NCBI RefSeq assembly: GCF_032452875.1 | Contig: NC_083871.1 | Span: 10,655,692 to 10,719,691, forward strand | DNA from: Bos javanicus | Taxonomy: Eukaryota > Chordata > Mammalia > Artiodactyla > Bovidae | Direction of reading: 5' to 3' | Length of the DNA stretch: 64,000 nt | Shown here: positions 43,986 to 56,720 of the stretch, in pieces | Position numbering within the stretch: the stretch's first letter is position 1 | Layout of the letters: each line of letters begins with the position of its first letter | Made by a program: the position numbers and the translations under genes | The notes under the pieces: model-generated | What the model was told of the DNA's origin: nothing | Databases searched by the model: none | Seen by the model: only the letters and a program-made list of their open reading frames with translations

Positions 43986-46900
43986 ATTTAAAAGCAAACA
44001 AACTAGAATCTGTTCAATTCACTTTCTCTTTCATCCCCAGTTTTACAGTGTCCTAACCAAACTGAAGATGTAGGCAGTTTCTGAGAACATAGGGGATACT
44101 TGCAGCAAACACGAAATTCAGCAAGTGAACAATGCAGAGGTTTTGATCTAAGTTGAACAGGCCTCCTGTTTTGGGGGAAGGAAGAATGGGAGGAGAAGCG
44201 GAAATAACCTGCAGTGTTACCAGGTTGGCCCAGGGGGAGAAAGACACTGTTTTCACTTCTGAGAGGACTTTTCAAAGCCAGCATTAGATTGGCAGCCTCA
44301 GGAACATCATTCTTTAGCCATCTCGCTTTCTACAAATAAATGGAATGAACAAAGGTCTCCAAGTCACTCAGGCAGGAAGTACAAGACTGGAGACAAAGAA
44401 TGAAACAGCCTGCAAGCCCACCTCTAGTACATAAAGGCTACGGGAATAACTCCCGGGGATGGGCTGTTGTTTCCATAAGTATAATTTAGGAAAGGTTTAC
44501 AATGTTTCCAACTCAGAACTGGAATGCAGGCCTGGAAAAAATACAGAGGAAGAAGTCATGGAAGTGGAAACCCTAATCTCTTAAACAAACACATTTCCAA
44601 AATATACTATATAAGGCTACCTGAGTCTGTTTTTCGTGTTCACTTCCCATGCTTTCTAACAACAAAGTAGTACCTTAATGAAAATTCAAACAGTGCTGAG
44701 AACCTACGGCCTAAATAACGGGTCCCCTTTTGCCAAGATCAATGTGGAAACCTCAATAAACAGGAATCCCAAACAAATTCAGACATTCCCTCTCATGTGA
44801 CAACTGCCTGCTGAGTCTGAATCTCTCAGGGCTTCCTGAAAACAAATGCACATGAAATCTTGGGCTTGCAATGTGATGCCCACAGCTCTCTGCAGCCTTA
44901 CGTGAAGGTGGGCAGGAGGTGTGCTTGGGGGCAGGGGGTGCCTCTCACAGTGTTTCTTATTAGTTAAAATATTATTTGCGTTTACAAATTTAGCCCTAGT
45001 TTTCATTTCTGAGCTCCTAAGTTTTTCCAGCCTATAAATAGCCAATTTAATAATGCCAGATGGAGTAAAAGAATGCTACATATGGAATCTGATTGCACAG
45101 ATATATTTTGAAATGCATATTTCTAGGTTAAACAGGGGTGATACCTGTACTTATTAAAACAGACTCTCTCAGCTCAAAGGCCACAGTGTAATGGTCAAAA
45201 AAGCTGCATGGTGTGTCAAAGGCTATCGAACTGCATACATGTTCCATCTGTGAGTTAGGGAACTGTGAGTCGGATTTTAAGAGGCAGAGGGATGTAACAC
45301 ACTTCCAGGCTTCATGACCTTTCCTGATGCTTCGTTAGGCGTCTTATCAGAAGGAGAAGAATAGAGATCTCTGTTATGGCTTTCCTGTGGCAAGTAAAAG
45401 ACAAGGCGATGATTTTCCAGTCCATTGCCCCTGGCAACATGCTCATCAATCATCAGGGTCTAGGACTTTGTTATTCTGCTGCAGGAAAGAAAGCTCAGTG
45501 GTTTCTCTCCAAGTGAAATGGGACTCCCTCCTACCCAATATTTAAGGTTATCATCAACAATTGCTGTGTCTTTGCCTTCAGAGAAGGTGCTTTAGGGGCT
45601 CACAGGGCTCAGCTGAAACACAGCAATTTTACCTACTGTACCAAGGATTCAGGTATGGGGTCCAAGCTATTCTGAGCGTGTCAGGGGATGCTGTTTTCTA
45701 AACCCCACAAGGGGTTCATCTTTCTATAAACATCTTATCCTCAACAGTTTTCATTTCTATCATCTAGCCCGGTCTGTTTTCTTCCTCACATGCTCAAAAG
45801 GCCACAATGTGCAAAGACAATAAAAAATAGTAATAATAAACATATATTCAAAGTCCCTTTGTTTGGCATCACTGTACCCCTTTAATTTTGAAAAAATGTA
45901 GGGCTGTCTTGGAGTGGATGGTGGAGTTATTCACGTTATTTTAAGGCAAGTGCATGTTACCAAGACCGCTGTTGGCATTTTGAGTCCCAAATAATTTACT
46001 TCGAGAAAAACTGGAAAGACATCTGACACTTGTTCATTAAACTAATTCTGCATTCACAGCATCTTATCTATTTGTGAGCAATCTCCTGGTACATGTCGAT
46101 TCACGGTTTAAAAAGAAATGTTCCTTTTTTAGCAGGCACAATAACGCATAGTCCTAAAAATTCTTTGCTAAACTATATACTGGGCTTCCACTGTAAGTGT
46201 TATGAGCTCATTTTAACAAGAGGACTGAAAGTTGATTTCATGTAAAAAACACCGAAAAACATTTAATGACCTAGAGATCATTAAAGAAACCCACACTAGT
46301 ACCTGCTTCTGTAGTAAAAACAGGCTCGTAACTTTACTTTATTCTAAGGGCAGATATTAATTCTAAAAGTTTACGACTCACCAGCAATTGCTTCCATTTA
46401 CAACTGAATGAAACTCCTCCATTGCCTATTTATACTATTTAACAATAAAATGCCGAAAAGATTAAAGGGGATAGTAACAATAGTGTCACATCATTTTTCC
46501 CCCAGTCTTTTAACCTCTATGCCTTTATCCATATCACCATCATCAATAATCACGTACTACATGTTTTCAATATACACACACCGACTATTTTACAAATCTG
46601 CTCCATTGTGTGGCCTAACAACAAATGACATGATATTATGTTGCTAATTCTTACGCTGGGCTCAGAAAAAGATTCAGACAAAAGAACTTCAAAGTGGGGA
46701 ATAACAGAGGGCATTCCCCACTAAAGCACAAGTTATAACGCCCTTTTGTCCGATGATAAAAATACTAGGTTGAAATATATGAAACTGCCATTTTTACTGG
46801 GCAAAAGCAGTCAACCACTGACAACTTCATATGGCTTAATGTACATGCTCATTTTAGACCAAAAAAAAACACCCCATAATACCTTAACAAAGACACTTTA

Positions 46901-47049
46901 GCATTTTGCCTTCTAGTTTTCTATACGTATATTTGAAATACATTTCAAAGCTGGTATATTATATACACAGATAATAAAGATGAATATCATCTTTCTTTAG
47001 GCAATTCTTAAAAAAATAAGCGTCTCTGAAACATTATTCTGTTAAATGC
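43986..47049. other. Unique intronic interval, repeat-poor
   Basis: Three kilobases without a repeat that I can name, inside the block that lacks young insertions. No exon seen. It may hold further conserved noncoding sequence. Confidence 0.5.
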
Positions 47050-47460
47050 ATTTTCATAATTCATTTAATCATCTCCTATTATGGTACCTTCTGATTTAAA
47101 TGTACATTTCACTGATTATTTGTGCAGTAGAATATACTTCTACCAGCCATTCTGGGTCTATGTATCATTTCTTTGTGATCTGTCTGTTAATGGTCTTTAT
47201 TTATATCTAAATTAGATAATTTTCTTTTTCTTATTGGTTTCTAAGGGGTTTTTGTATGTTAAGGATATGAAACCTCTGCTGTACTTTTGGCAAATATTTT
47301 ATTTGCCTTTTAGTTCTATTCGTAATATTTTAAGTTTAAAATTTTAGGGTCTAATCTATGAATTGTTTCCTTTGTGATCATTTCCACTGTTTTATGCTTA
47401 GAATACTCTCTGATAGTTGATATATTATTCTAGTCATTAAAAAATTAATACTGTCACCCC
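47050..47460 (-). repeat. Probable old L1 fragment, antisense
   Basis: Text such as ttcttattggtttctaaggg, gtatgttaaggatatgaaac and ttggcaaatattttatttgc follows the antisense L1 ORF2/3' region. Confidence 0.5.
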
Positions 47461-48839
47461 CCATATACACATACCTTTTAAAACTATAAAGTGTTTATAG
47501 AGTTTATGCAAAACCACAAAAGAGAATGCTTGCTCAGTGTCCAAAGCTGAAAGGCTGTCTTCAGCCTCCTAACCAGCACTAAATGTTACTAAATCAGGAC
47601 TGTTTCTAGCAAAATTTACAAGCAAACTCAGCTGTCTCTTTTCTAAGGAAAATTTCCTGCCACACAAAGGGTTACCTCTGAACAGTATCTCCATTATTTC
47701 ACCCATGACTCCATTCCTAATTTTCTGTTTTCTGGCAGCTGCTCTCTAACTTACAAATAATGCATGTCTTTGTTTAGAGTTCCTTAAAAAAACTGTATAT
47801 TCTAAATGTGGAAGAAAGCTCAATTTATTTTACTTTGAAACCTGAGAAATCAATAACATGAACCATATGTTAATTATGGAACCTGGTGATAAATAAAGTA
47901 AGAAGTCCTATGAAACTGTGGTGGTGAAAGTGATGGAGTTGAGACAGAAAAGGAAAGAAGTCCTTTCTCTTGGTGTGTGATGCTTTCATAAATCTCCCTG
48001 CTTGGTAGAACACCAAAATGCAACTCTTTTCTTAATTCATTCTAATGTAATTTATATTTCACTTTCTTCCCAACTCCTGTTTTTTATCAGGATGTTACAG
48101 CAATGACGAGATACATATCAATGGCGGTTAATACAGTGGCAACATTTAGAACAGATGATGCCAAAGACAAAGTTTAACCAATATTTATGTCCTTGATTTT
48201 CATTTATTTGGATTCATGGAGTTTTGCACTGAAGACATGAATCAAGCTATCTTTATCTGGTTGAAACACTCAAGGACTTCAGGCCTACAAGATAAATTGC
48301 CACGACTAGAGTAAGAATCATAATGAGGAAAACAAAAGTCAGTTATGTAATGTTTTAGGTATTTACATGTGGTATCACATACTTCTAAAAAAGACCTAAC
48401 TTTAGGGTATTTACTGAGGGTACATATATTTCTCTTTTTCCCCTGGAGCCCATTAAATCAATTTGGCTCTTGTTACCACAAACCTACATCTTCCCTCTTC
48501 TTGTACCCTCACCCTCCTGATTTGGAATCTATTTTTAAAGAGGGAAGGGACAGAGGGAAGCAGAGCCCTCACCTGCAGCTTTTACACCACTTCTGTCTCA
48601 GTAACACTTCAGGTCTTCAGCTATGGGTGATGGTGAGTTCCAGATTTAAATGATAAAATGTGATAGTGAGACTAAAATATTCATTAAGTGTTCAGTAATT
48701 GTTCCAACCATCAACAGAACTACACATTCACAGAACAACTTCAATTAAGGATATGTTTCCAGATCAATCAGTATCTGATCACTCAGGGTAGCCCTAAACT
48801 TAAAAAAAATTTTTTTTTACATCTGGAATTCATCATTTT
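47461..48839. other. Intronic interval, nothing recognised
   Basis: No repeat or gene named. Confidence 0.5.
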
Positions 48840-48960
48840 TACTCTTTTGGCCTCACCACGTGGCATGTGGGGTCTTACTTTCCCAACCAGGGATCAAACC
48901 CACGCCCCCTGTATTGGCAGCATGGAGCCTTAACCACTGGACCACCTGTGAAGTCCCTAG
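48840..48960 (-). repeat. CHR-2-like SINE
   Basis: Antisense: ggcctcaccacgtggcatgt, accagggatcaaacccacgc, ggaccacctgtgaagtccct. Confidence 0.78.
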
Positions 48961-49696
48961 ACTTAAACCTTTTAACGCTGCAGTTTCTAAACTTAATTCA
49001 GATTGAAACCTCCTATGCCCTCTGGTCCCCAATCCTCTGCTATGTTCTATTTTAGCTTTCCAATCTAAAAGTGCTGTGACTATACTAGAGTAGAATGATA
49101 AATATTTCTTTGGTTTTGTCCAAGAAAGGAAAAATGAACAAGTATGGTCAGGGACAGCAGAGAGCAATAGTAAATATAAAAACCAACAAAGCTACTAGCT
49201 TATATTTGCTAAAGGCTTAGAACCACAAGTGGAAGAAACTCTGAGCACTCATATCTTCTAATACATGAGCCTCAAGGTAAGCACCTGAACACTCTGGCCA
49301 CATTAGCGTCAGCACTAGAAATCTCCACCTATGATCCCGTTAGGTTTCACGTAGTCTTGGTTCCTCATCAATAGAACAGGGTTAGGAATTCTGATCAGTT
49401 ACATGTGCAGATCTGGTAATGGTTTACTAATTTAGGACCCCAGAGAACTGTGAGAACATTAAGCAAAAGGAAACAAAAAACATCTTTCAAACGTCAAATT
49501 ATGATGTGTCATAAACTTTTTTAAAGAGTAGCTTTCATGAACTTTTTTTTCTAAAGAGTAGCTTTCTGGGTGGCTTAAGAATTTCTCGTTAGAATTCTCC
49601 TGTTTCTAAGCATCTTCTCGCTAATTCATATTAATGAGTTAGCACATTCCAATAGACCATCTTTAAGGAATAAAATATCAGCGGTAAGTATATACG
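48961..49696. other. Intronic interval with a small local duplication
   Basis: aaagagtagctttc occurs twice about 30 bases apart (49522-49567), each preceded by aactttttt. Nothing else recognised. Confidence 0.5.
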
Positions 49697-50093
49697 GCCG
49701 AAGAATTGACGCTTGTGAACTGTGGTGGTGGAGAAGACTCTTGAGAGTCCCTTGGACTGCAAGGAGATCCAACCAGTGCATTCTGAAGGAGATCAGCCCT
49801 GGGATTTCTTTGGAAGGAATGATGCTCAAGCTGCAACTCCAGTACTTTGGCCACCTCATGTGAAGAGCTGACTCATTGGAAAAGACTCTGATGCTGGGAG
49901 GGGTTGGGGGCAAGAGGAGAAGGGGACAACAGAGGATGAGATGGCTGGATGGCATCACTGACTCTATGGACGTGAGTCTGGGTGAACTCCGGGAGTTGGT
50001 GATGGACAGGGAGGCCTGGCGTACTGTGATTCATGGGGTTGCAAAGAGTCGGACACGACTGAGCAACTGAACTGAACTGAACTGAACTGAACG
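49697..50093 (+). mobile_element. BovB LINE 3' end
   Basis: Sense: ccgaagaattgacgcttgtg to the ACTGA microsatellite tail at 50064-50093. Only about 400 bases; the frame is broken at 49861. Confidence 0.9.
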
Positions 50094-50382
50094 GACGACT
50101 TTAGTTAAAATGCCACACCTGATTCACCTGGGCTTAGCGTCCTCTGAAAGGCTGGGGCCACCTACGCACAAGCAAGCAGATATTCCAAAGGTCTGAGTCA
50201 TCTCAAGACATTTTCCATTCCCAAGTAGGGTCATATGTCAACCTGTAAGAGACTATTTCTTAAACAGTAATGTCTTTAGGCATCATCAGTGGGTACTTAT
50301 TGGAAACTCCCTTCTCAGACTATGTTTAGGGCAAGGCTGTAGATTTAAATGAGCACCCCAGGTGGTGATTATACAGGTGATT
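50094..50382. other. Intronic interval, nothing recognised
   Basis: No repeat or gene named. Confidence 0.5.
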
Positions 50383-50386
50383 CACT

Positions 50387-50862
50387 GGCCACGCCTGGAG
50401 AAAGAGCATTACATTTAACTTCATTAACCCCTTACTAGATGGTGATACCACCATCTAGGGGCTTCCCTGGTAGCTCAGTTGGTAAAGAATCCTCCTGCAA
50501 TGCAGGAGATCTGGGTTCAATCCCTGGGTTGGGGAGATCTGCTGGTGAAGGGACAGGCTACCCACTCCAGTATTCTTGGGCTTCCCTTGTGGCTCACAGG
50601 CCACACCTGGAGAAAAAGCATTACATTTAACTTCATTAATCCCTTAGCAGATGGTGACACCACCATCTAGGGGCTTCCCTCAGCTGGTGAAGAATCTGCC
50701 TGCAATGCAGGAGACCTGGGTTCGATCCCTGGGTTGGGAAGATCCCCTGGAGAAGGGAAAGGCTACCCACTCCAGTATTCTGGCCTGGAGAATTCCATGG
50801 ATGGTATAGTCCATGGGGTGGCAAAGAGTTGGACATGACTGAGTGACTCACTTTCAGATGGT
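50387..50862 (+). repeat. Tandem duplication with Bov-tA SINE copies
   Basis: Unique sequence at 50387-50458 (ggccacgcctggagaaagag) recurs at 50599-50670 with offset 212. In the left copy it is followed by a SINE (50459-50570) joined to the first bases of a second SINE (50571-50598). In the right copy it is followed by a full SINE (50671-50855) that lacks nine bases in its head. agatggtgacac flanks the right SINE (50649-50660 and about 50857-50868). Confidence 0.85.
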
Positions 50863-51027
50863 GACACATTTCTGCAAACTTTGTTAGTTTAGTCTATTTT
50901 TCAGGCATCCAAATCAGGCTTCCACTACACAGTAGTAGCTAGAGTTTTTGAAGATTAGATTTATACTTGGTCATTTCTAATATCCACAGAATTCTCTTTT
51001 ACTTCCTAAGATATCAATAGTCACAGA

Positions 51028-51250
51028 TGGCACTTCCCTGGTAGTCCATTAGTTAAGAATCTGCCTTGCAGTGCAGGGGATGTGGGTTCAAACCCTGTTT
51101 GGGGAACTAAGATCCCACATTCCGAGGAGCAACTAAGCCTGCATGCTGCAACTAGGGAACCCGGCTGCCACAACTGGAGAGTCCATAAAGATCTCAGGTG
51201 CTGCAGCCAAGAGCGGACATAGCCTAATAAAGAACTAAAAACAAAGAAAG
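51028..51250 (+). repeat. CHR-2-like SINE
   Basis: Sense: ggcacttccctggtagtcca, gttcaaaccctgtttgggga, gatctcaggtgctgcagcca and an A-rich end. Confidence 0.82.
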
Positions 51251-51564
51251 AGTCGCAGTGTCCAGATGCATGCAGCAAAGCCCTGATTTAGATATATGAA
51301 TCCAGAATCAGGTCAAACTCTCCTCATCTGATTTTTCCACTGGAATCGATCTTTGTGGACAAATTTGCTCTTTGAGAGTAATGAGAAGAAAGAGGAAGTA
51401 CAGAACGAGAGTATTTGCAAACAATATTTTATTTCCTGGAGATAGTTGGTTCTCATGACTACCATTATGGGGTTTGCATTATGGGCTTCATCGCACAAGT
51501 GTTTGTGAAAGCCCTTGTTCCTCTCAACAAATATGTAATAGAACCAATGATTTTAACTGCAGTG
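51251..51564. other. Intronic interval, nothing recognised
   Basis: Unique sequence leading into a perfect duplication. The open frame at 51415-51597 has no known domain. Confidence 0.5.
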
Positions 51565-51716
51565 AAACGATCGATTCAGCCTTTCCACCTTCCTTAGGAA
51601 TGAGGGAAAAGTTACAATCCTAGATAACTGGTGGATATTTAAACGATCGATTCAGCCTTTCCACCTTCCTTAGGAATGAGGGAAAAGTTACAATCCTAGA
51701 TAACTGGTGGATATTT
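51565..51716. repeat. Perfect 76-base tandem duplication
   Basis: 51565-51640 and 51641-51716 are identical over all 76 bases (start aaacgatcgattcagc, end ggtggatattt). No retroelement is involved. Identity means it is very recent, or it is an assembly artefact. Confidence 0.95.
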
Positions 51717-52387
51717 TCTCTAGCTGCCTTTCACTAATGTAAAATTTAGTGACTATAAATTATTAGCAACTGCTCTTATAGAATGTGCTTTCTTAACTTC
51801 CAAACTCCACAATCACATGGGTATTTCTGGATAAGAAAGATAAAAATCCAAATGATTAGGAGAGTATTTCCAATTAGATTTTTTAAAAGTAACTTCACTC
51901 TTTGAAGCTGCCACTGCTTATGGTGGGAATGACAAAGAACTTTGCACACAACAGTTAACATGTGGAAACTTACCTTTACATTTTTAAAAATGTGTCAGTA
52001 CCAAATTATCTGTTAGCTACACCCCTGAGAAATGAGAATGGGCTCTGAGATTCACAGCATCAATCACTTTACTGGACTCAGTTTCCCATCCATAGTACAA
52101 AACACACTTAGCAAACATTGAAAGAGAACGACTTCTGGAATTTAGTTAAGTCAGTATTAATACTAAAGGAGAAAATGCACTATAGTTCTAGTGGACATCA
52201 GTTACTGGTTTTAGACTGTACCTAAGCCAAGCCAACCAAGCAAATCCTTAGTTGGTATGGGTGATTCCACAATCTCTGCCCAGCATGAAGAAAGAACCAA
52301 GTAGATATGTTACAATATGGCATATTCTCTGCTTACTTTTCTATTATATGTATATGCATATATATGTTTGTATGTTTTATTGTTTAG
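51717..52387. other. Intronic interval, nothing recognised
   Basis: AT-rich toward the end. No repeat or gene named. Confidence 0.5.
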
Positions 52388-52592
52388 TTGCTAAGTCGTG
52401 TCCAACTCTTTTGTGATCCATGGACTATATAGCCTGCCAGGCTCCTCGGTCCATGGGATTCTCCAGGCAAGTGGGTTGCCATGCCCTCCTCCAGGGGATC
52501 ATCCCTGCCAGGGATCAAACTCATGTCTTCTACAGCTCCTGCACTGGCAGATCAGTTCTCTACCACTAGGGCCACCTGGGAAGCCAGGCATA
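52388..52592 (-). repeat. Bov-tA SINE, with an internal gap
   Basis: Antisense: ttgctaagtcgtgtccaact to gggccacctgggaagcc. The segment gaatactggagt is missing near 52470. AT-rich sequence lies on both sides. Confidence 0.87.
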
Positions 52593-52690
52593 TGCATACA
52601 TACAATTTATTCTATTATATATGCACATGGATAGATAATAATATGCATATAATAGGAAAGTAAATATATATAAATATATACAAATCTATC
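52593..52690. repeat. AT-rich low-complexity sequence
   Basis: Repeated atatgcata and tatataaata words. Confidence 0.6.
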
Positions 52691-52743
52691 CCTGAAAAAG
52701 TACAACTTTCTCACTTATACAATGGGAAAGCAGGCGCTGATGT

Positions 52744-52972
52744 AATCAACCCTCTGAAAGTGAAAGTGAAGTCGTGTCCGACTCTCTGGGACCCCGTGGA
52801 CTGTAGTCTACCAGGCTCCTCTGTCCATGGGATTTTCCAGGCAATAGTCCTGGAGTGGGTTGCCATTTCCTTCTCCAGGGGATCTTCCCAACCCAGAGCT
52901 CAAACCCGGGTCTCCCGCACTGTAGACAGATGCTTTACCATCTGAGCCACCAGGGAAGCCAATCAACCCTCT
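52744..52972 (-). mobile_element. Bov-tA SINE with exact 12-base target duplication
   Basis: Antisense SINE at 52756-52960, flanked by aatcaaccctct at 52744-52755 and 52961-52972. Confidence 0.93.
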
Positions 52973-53584
52973 AATTAACGTTGAAATACAGGCATCGGTA
53001 TATTGTTACTAACCAGTTTACTGAAGGTCTTCTGTACATTCCAGACAGTACTAGAGACAGCACAATAAACTAGGTTCAGACTTCAAAGCTCTTATCTTCC
53101 AGTTGGGAAAGATGAACAACAAACATAAAAAAATTAATGAGATCATTTTGGCCAAGGGTAGTGAAGAAGATAAAATGCGGCACCATGTGTAACGTGGTCA
53201 ACTGTGAGTAGAGGTGGAGTGGTAGGGGAGGTGATCACAGAAGAAGTCATTAGGCTGTGACCTGAGCTGGTATTACGAAGACGAGAAATAGGCACCCTTC
53301 CCGTGGGGCTGGGGAGGGAGAGGCATGTAGCATTCCAAACAGAATGAACAATACGTACCCACGCTGAGCTGGAGGCATGCTGGAAGAACAGAGGGAAGGC
53401 AGGTGTGGTTGAAGGACAGTGAGCCACAGAAGCAGAACGGGGTCTGGGGGGCGGGGAGGAGAGGAAAAGGGCACTAGGCAGGGCATGACTTTTGACTTTC
53501 TTCTACAGGTCACAGGAAACCACTGGAGAAAAGTGGTTTTTATCAGAGGAGTAATACCTCTTAATTTTCTTTTCTCCATTTTTG
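52973..53584. other. Intronic interval, nothing recognised
   Basis: G-rich purine stretch near 53445-53480. Overlapping open frames carry no known domain. Confidence 0.5.
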
Positions 53585-53863
53585 TTTATTTATTTTTTGC
53601 TGGGCTGGGCCTTCAGTGCTGCACACGGGCTTTCTCTAGCTGCAAGGAGCAGGGGCTACTGTCCAGTTGCAGGGTGCATGCTTCTCACTGCAGTGGTTTC
53701 TCTCACTTAAGAGCACAGGCTGCAGGGCAAGCGGTCTTCGGCAGCGGTGGTGCACGGGCTTAGCTGCCCCGCAGTATGTGGAATCCTCCTGGAACAGAGA
53801 TCAAACCCATGCTCCCTGTATTGGCAGGTGGATTCCCAACCACTGGACCACCAGGGAAGTCTG
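53585..53863 (-). repeat. CHR-2-like SINE, long form
   Basis: Antisense: gctgggctgggccttcagtg, ctctagctgcaaggagcagg, gcagtatgtggaatcctcct, accaccagggaagtct. Confidence 0.8.
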
Positions 53864-55496
53864 AGTGATTAATTTATGCTTCAATAAGGTGCCTCTGGTT
53901 GTCACAGGAAGGGGGTGCTACATAGGGACAGGAGTGACAACAGCATATTGAATTAGAAAGCTGGTCTGATGGGTCAGACTAGGGGTTTAGCAGTAAAGAT
54001 GCTGAGAAGCAAGCAGTCAGACTGGGGTTATCTTTTGGGGATAAAATCAAAAGTACTTGCTGAGGGATTAGATGAAGATTGTGAAGGAAAGAAAGAAACC
54101 TAGAGGGATCCTTAGGTTTGGGGATCAAACAACTGGGCAGATGGGGAAGGCCTGAGTTGGGGAGAGGATTCTTGGGTAATGTTTTGGTCCCAAGATATCA
54201 GACAGCTGGTTGATTATAATGCATTCAGAGCAAGAGGGAAAGGTCAGGCTAAAGAATAATGATACCTGAAGGTTCAGGACTGAATGATATCACCTGGCCA
54301 GAAAGCGTAGACAGGGATGAGAAGACAGCTGAGGATGAAGAAGCCTCCACTGTTCCAACATTTAGAGGAAGACAGCCAGGAAAGAAACTGTAACCAGGCA
54401 GCTCAGGCGCACTCTAAACTTGGGTGAGGAATATCCCTCTACTATGTGGAGCATCTCTCCACCATCTGTTACCATAGCGACACACACTGGGTATACACTG
54501 CCCGCGACTTCTTCATGGGCTCTATAAACAGACTCAATGCCCAAGGTGAGGAAGTGCTTTCTAAAGAGATTCCAGCTAACCTATTATTAGCTTGATCAAA
54601 GTGTCACTTGTTTATTTTAGTGAGTCAGTATTTATTTTAATGAGTCAGTCTTACAGTACCTTTAGAAAGACACCAGTTTTTTGTTTTCTTTTTTAACCCA
54701 TATTTCCTGTTAGGGAAAAAAACAAACCCACCCACTAAATAACTCCATTATAATTTACTATACTGTTATATGTTTATATAATCATATTATCTAAATATTA
54801 TATATAGTATATAGATTATATATATAAAACAGCATCATCTGTTATACTTTGAGATAATCATGTATTCACATAATTCTGTCCTCTTTCTGATATTTTCAAC
54901 TACTACAAGGGCCTGGGAAATTGCTTAAGGATTTGTTTCTGGGAGAGTCCTCAAAATCTAGACTATCTGAAATGCTCTCCCTGAAGAGCTACTGAAAGTT
55001 ACTACAGATGTAGCTCACTCACCCTAGGTTACCCCCTAAATCTGAGGTGAACTCAGGGCTGACTCGCTTCCTTCCGATCATCTCTCCTGTTAGAGTTGAC
55101 GGTGGCCAACGGCTGGAGCCACTTTGATTTAGCCCTCAAGCAACTCCCAGGCTGGCTGCCTAACTTTCACTTAGCATTATGGCTGACGTTCCTGTTTTTA
55201 AAATCCCCCCAAATTCTGTGCGTGTATATGCGTAGGGGGGTAAGGTGGGCACCTACCCAGCTAAGGGTGTGGGCCAGGGTGTGGTTTGTTCAGAGAAGGC
55301 ATTTTTTTTTTGAGTCAGAAGTCTACATTCCAAGCTGACTTCCCACAAAGAAAAACTATGACATACATAGGTTACATTCCTGATGAAAGTTCAGACACCT
55401 GGTTTTTAAAAGCAGAATGCCTCTAAGTATGATCATTAATGTACGGGTGACGCGCTTTTTAAAAGGCATACTAAGGGTCCAGAATGGGCAGAAGGG
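53864..55496. other. Intronic interval; AT-rich at 54750-54840
   Basis: No repeat family or gene named apart from low-complexity AT sequence. Confidence 0.5.
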
Positions 55497-55545
55497 GCTT
55501 CCCAGATGGTGCTAGTGGTAAAGAACCCGCCTGCCAATGCAATGA
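55497..55545 (+). repeat. Bov-tA SINE 5' fragment
   Basis: Only the head is present: gcttcccagatggtgctagt, then aagaacccgcctgccaatgc. A 3'-truncated SINE is unusual and implies later deletion. Confidence 0.75.
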
Positions 55546-56189
55546 AGAACGTGCACAAGTTGTTTGGATAAAGCATTACAATCAGCAATCCTCTAAAATG
55601 TTACCTTAATGTGGAAGGGCAGGGAAATGTAAAGGAAAGGCTCTTAGGACTCAGGCTGGAGACAGCCTAAGGCCCAGAACCGAGGAGGAAGCTCTGGGGC
55701 AGAGCTCCGGAGACCTTGGGAAAGCCAAGTGTGTCTGTGTGCACTGGCGAGGAGGGAAAAGAGTGGGGCATGGGGACAGTGCGGGGCAGGGGAGGCAGAG
55801 GGTAGAGAGAACACAGGATCCTGAGTGCCAAGAAGCAAATCAGCTGTCTGGGCTACCGTGCTGGCAAGTCACAAAGCCCTGAGAAATCCAACTGTACCAC
55901 AGGCGTGAACTGCTTTAAGGCAGACTGCTGTAGGTTGAGGCCCATCTTAGAGTAAAAACCAACACTGGCCAGTGAGGTCCTTTGCACCAGAACTAGTGTT
56001 ACTGTAACATTCCACTGTTTAATCTTATTAAACAGTCCTCTCAGGCATCCTTCATGGACGCACTTTCTTCAAAAAATTATTTCATGTGACTCTGAAAAGC
56101 AGTTTGCTTTAAACACCAGGAGAGATGTGTGTGCACATGCCTGTGTGTGTTTGAAAAACCCACAGTCTATTCAGCAAAGTCCAGCCTTG
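55546..56189. other. Intronic interval, nothing recognised
   Basis: GC-rich at 55630-55850. No repeat or gene named. Confidence 0.5.
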
Positions 56190-56720
56190 ATATCAGATTG
56201 AAACAAATGTCCTTCCAGGACCCTCATCGTCATTGTGGAGTATTTGTTCACCGAGTTTCTCGTCTTGTTTTTGGGATCACTTTATTATGCAACATCTGCT
56301 CTGAATTTCAAATGTGATAAACAGGGTATGAGTGTCGGTGGCAGATGGCTAATGACCGCCAGCGACAGGGCATTCAAGTCTGCCTTGTTTTCTGGGAAGC
56401 GATATTTTCATGTTAATTTGCTCTGTGTCCTGCAAAGATGAGACAAATCACCTGCTCATAATTCAGGCAAAGTGGAGACCACCAGGAGCTGAGAGGGGCC
56501 ATGGCTTGATTCCTTTGGGGGTGAGAGGAGAGGCGGCTCTGGGGGGCTTTCCTCATCAGAGTAACGGGACCGGGCAGTCACTTCGCATTATGTCAGATGG
56601 AGAAAGATGAATCAGTCCCGGCCACCCCATCCTGACACCAGGGCCACTGTTTACTGCAAGCAGATATTATTCATGAAAACAGATCTTTCCCAGAGGCAGA
56701 AAACAGGTGCTATTAAGAGT
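56190..56720. promoter_or_regulatory. Candidate conserved noncoding element
   Basis: Repeat-free, moderately GC-rich and dense in transcription-factor-like words: cagatggctaatgacc, E-box cagatg and caggtg words, atttaatt-type homeobox cores (tgttaatttgc near 56412) and tattattcatg near 56665. Short open frames here have no known domain. Regulatory role inferred only from composition. Confidence 0.35.
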
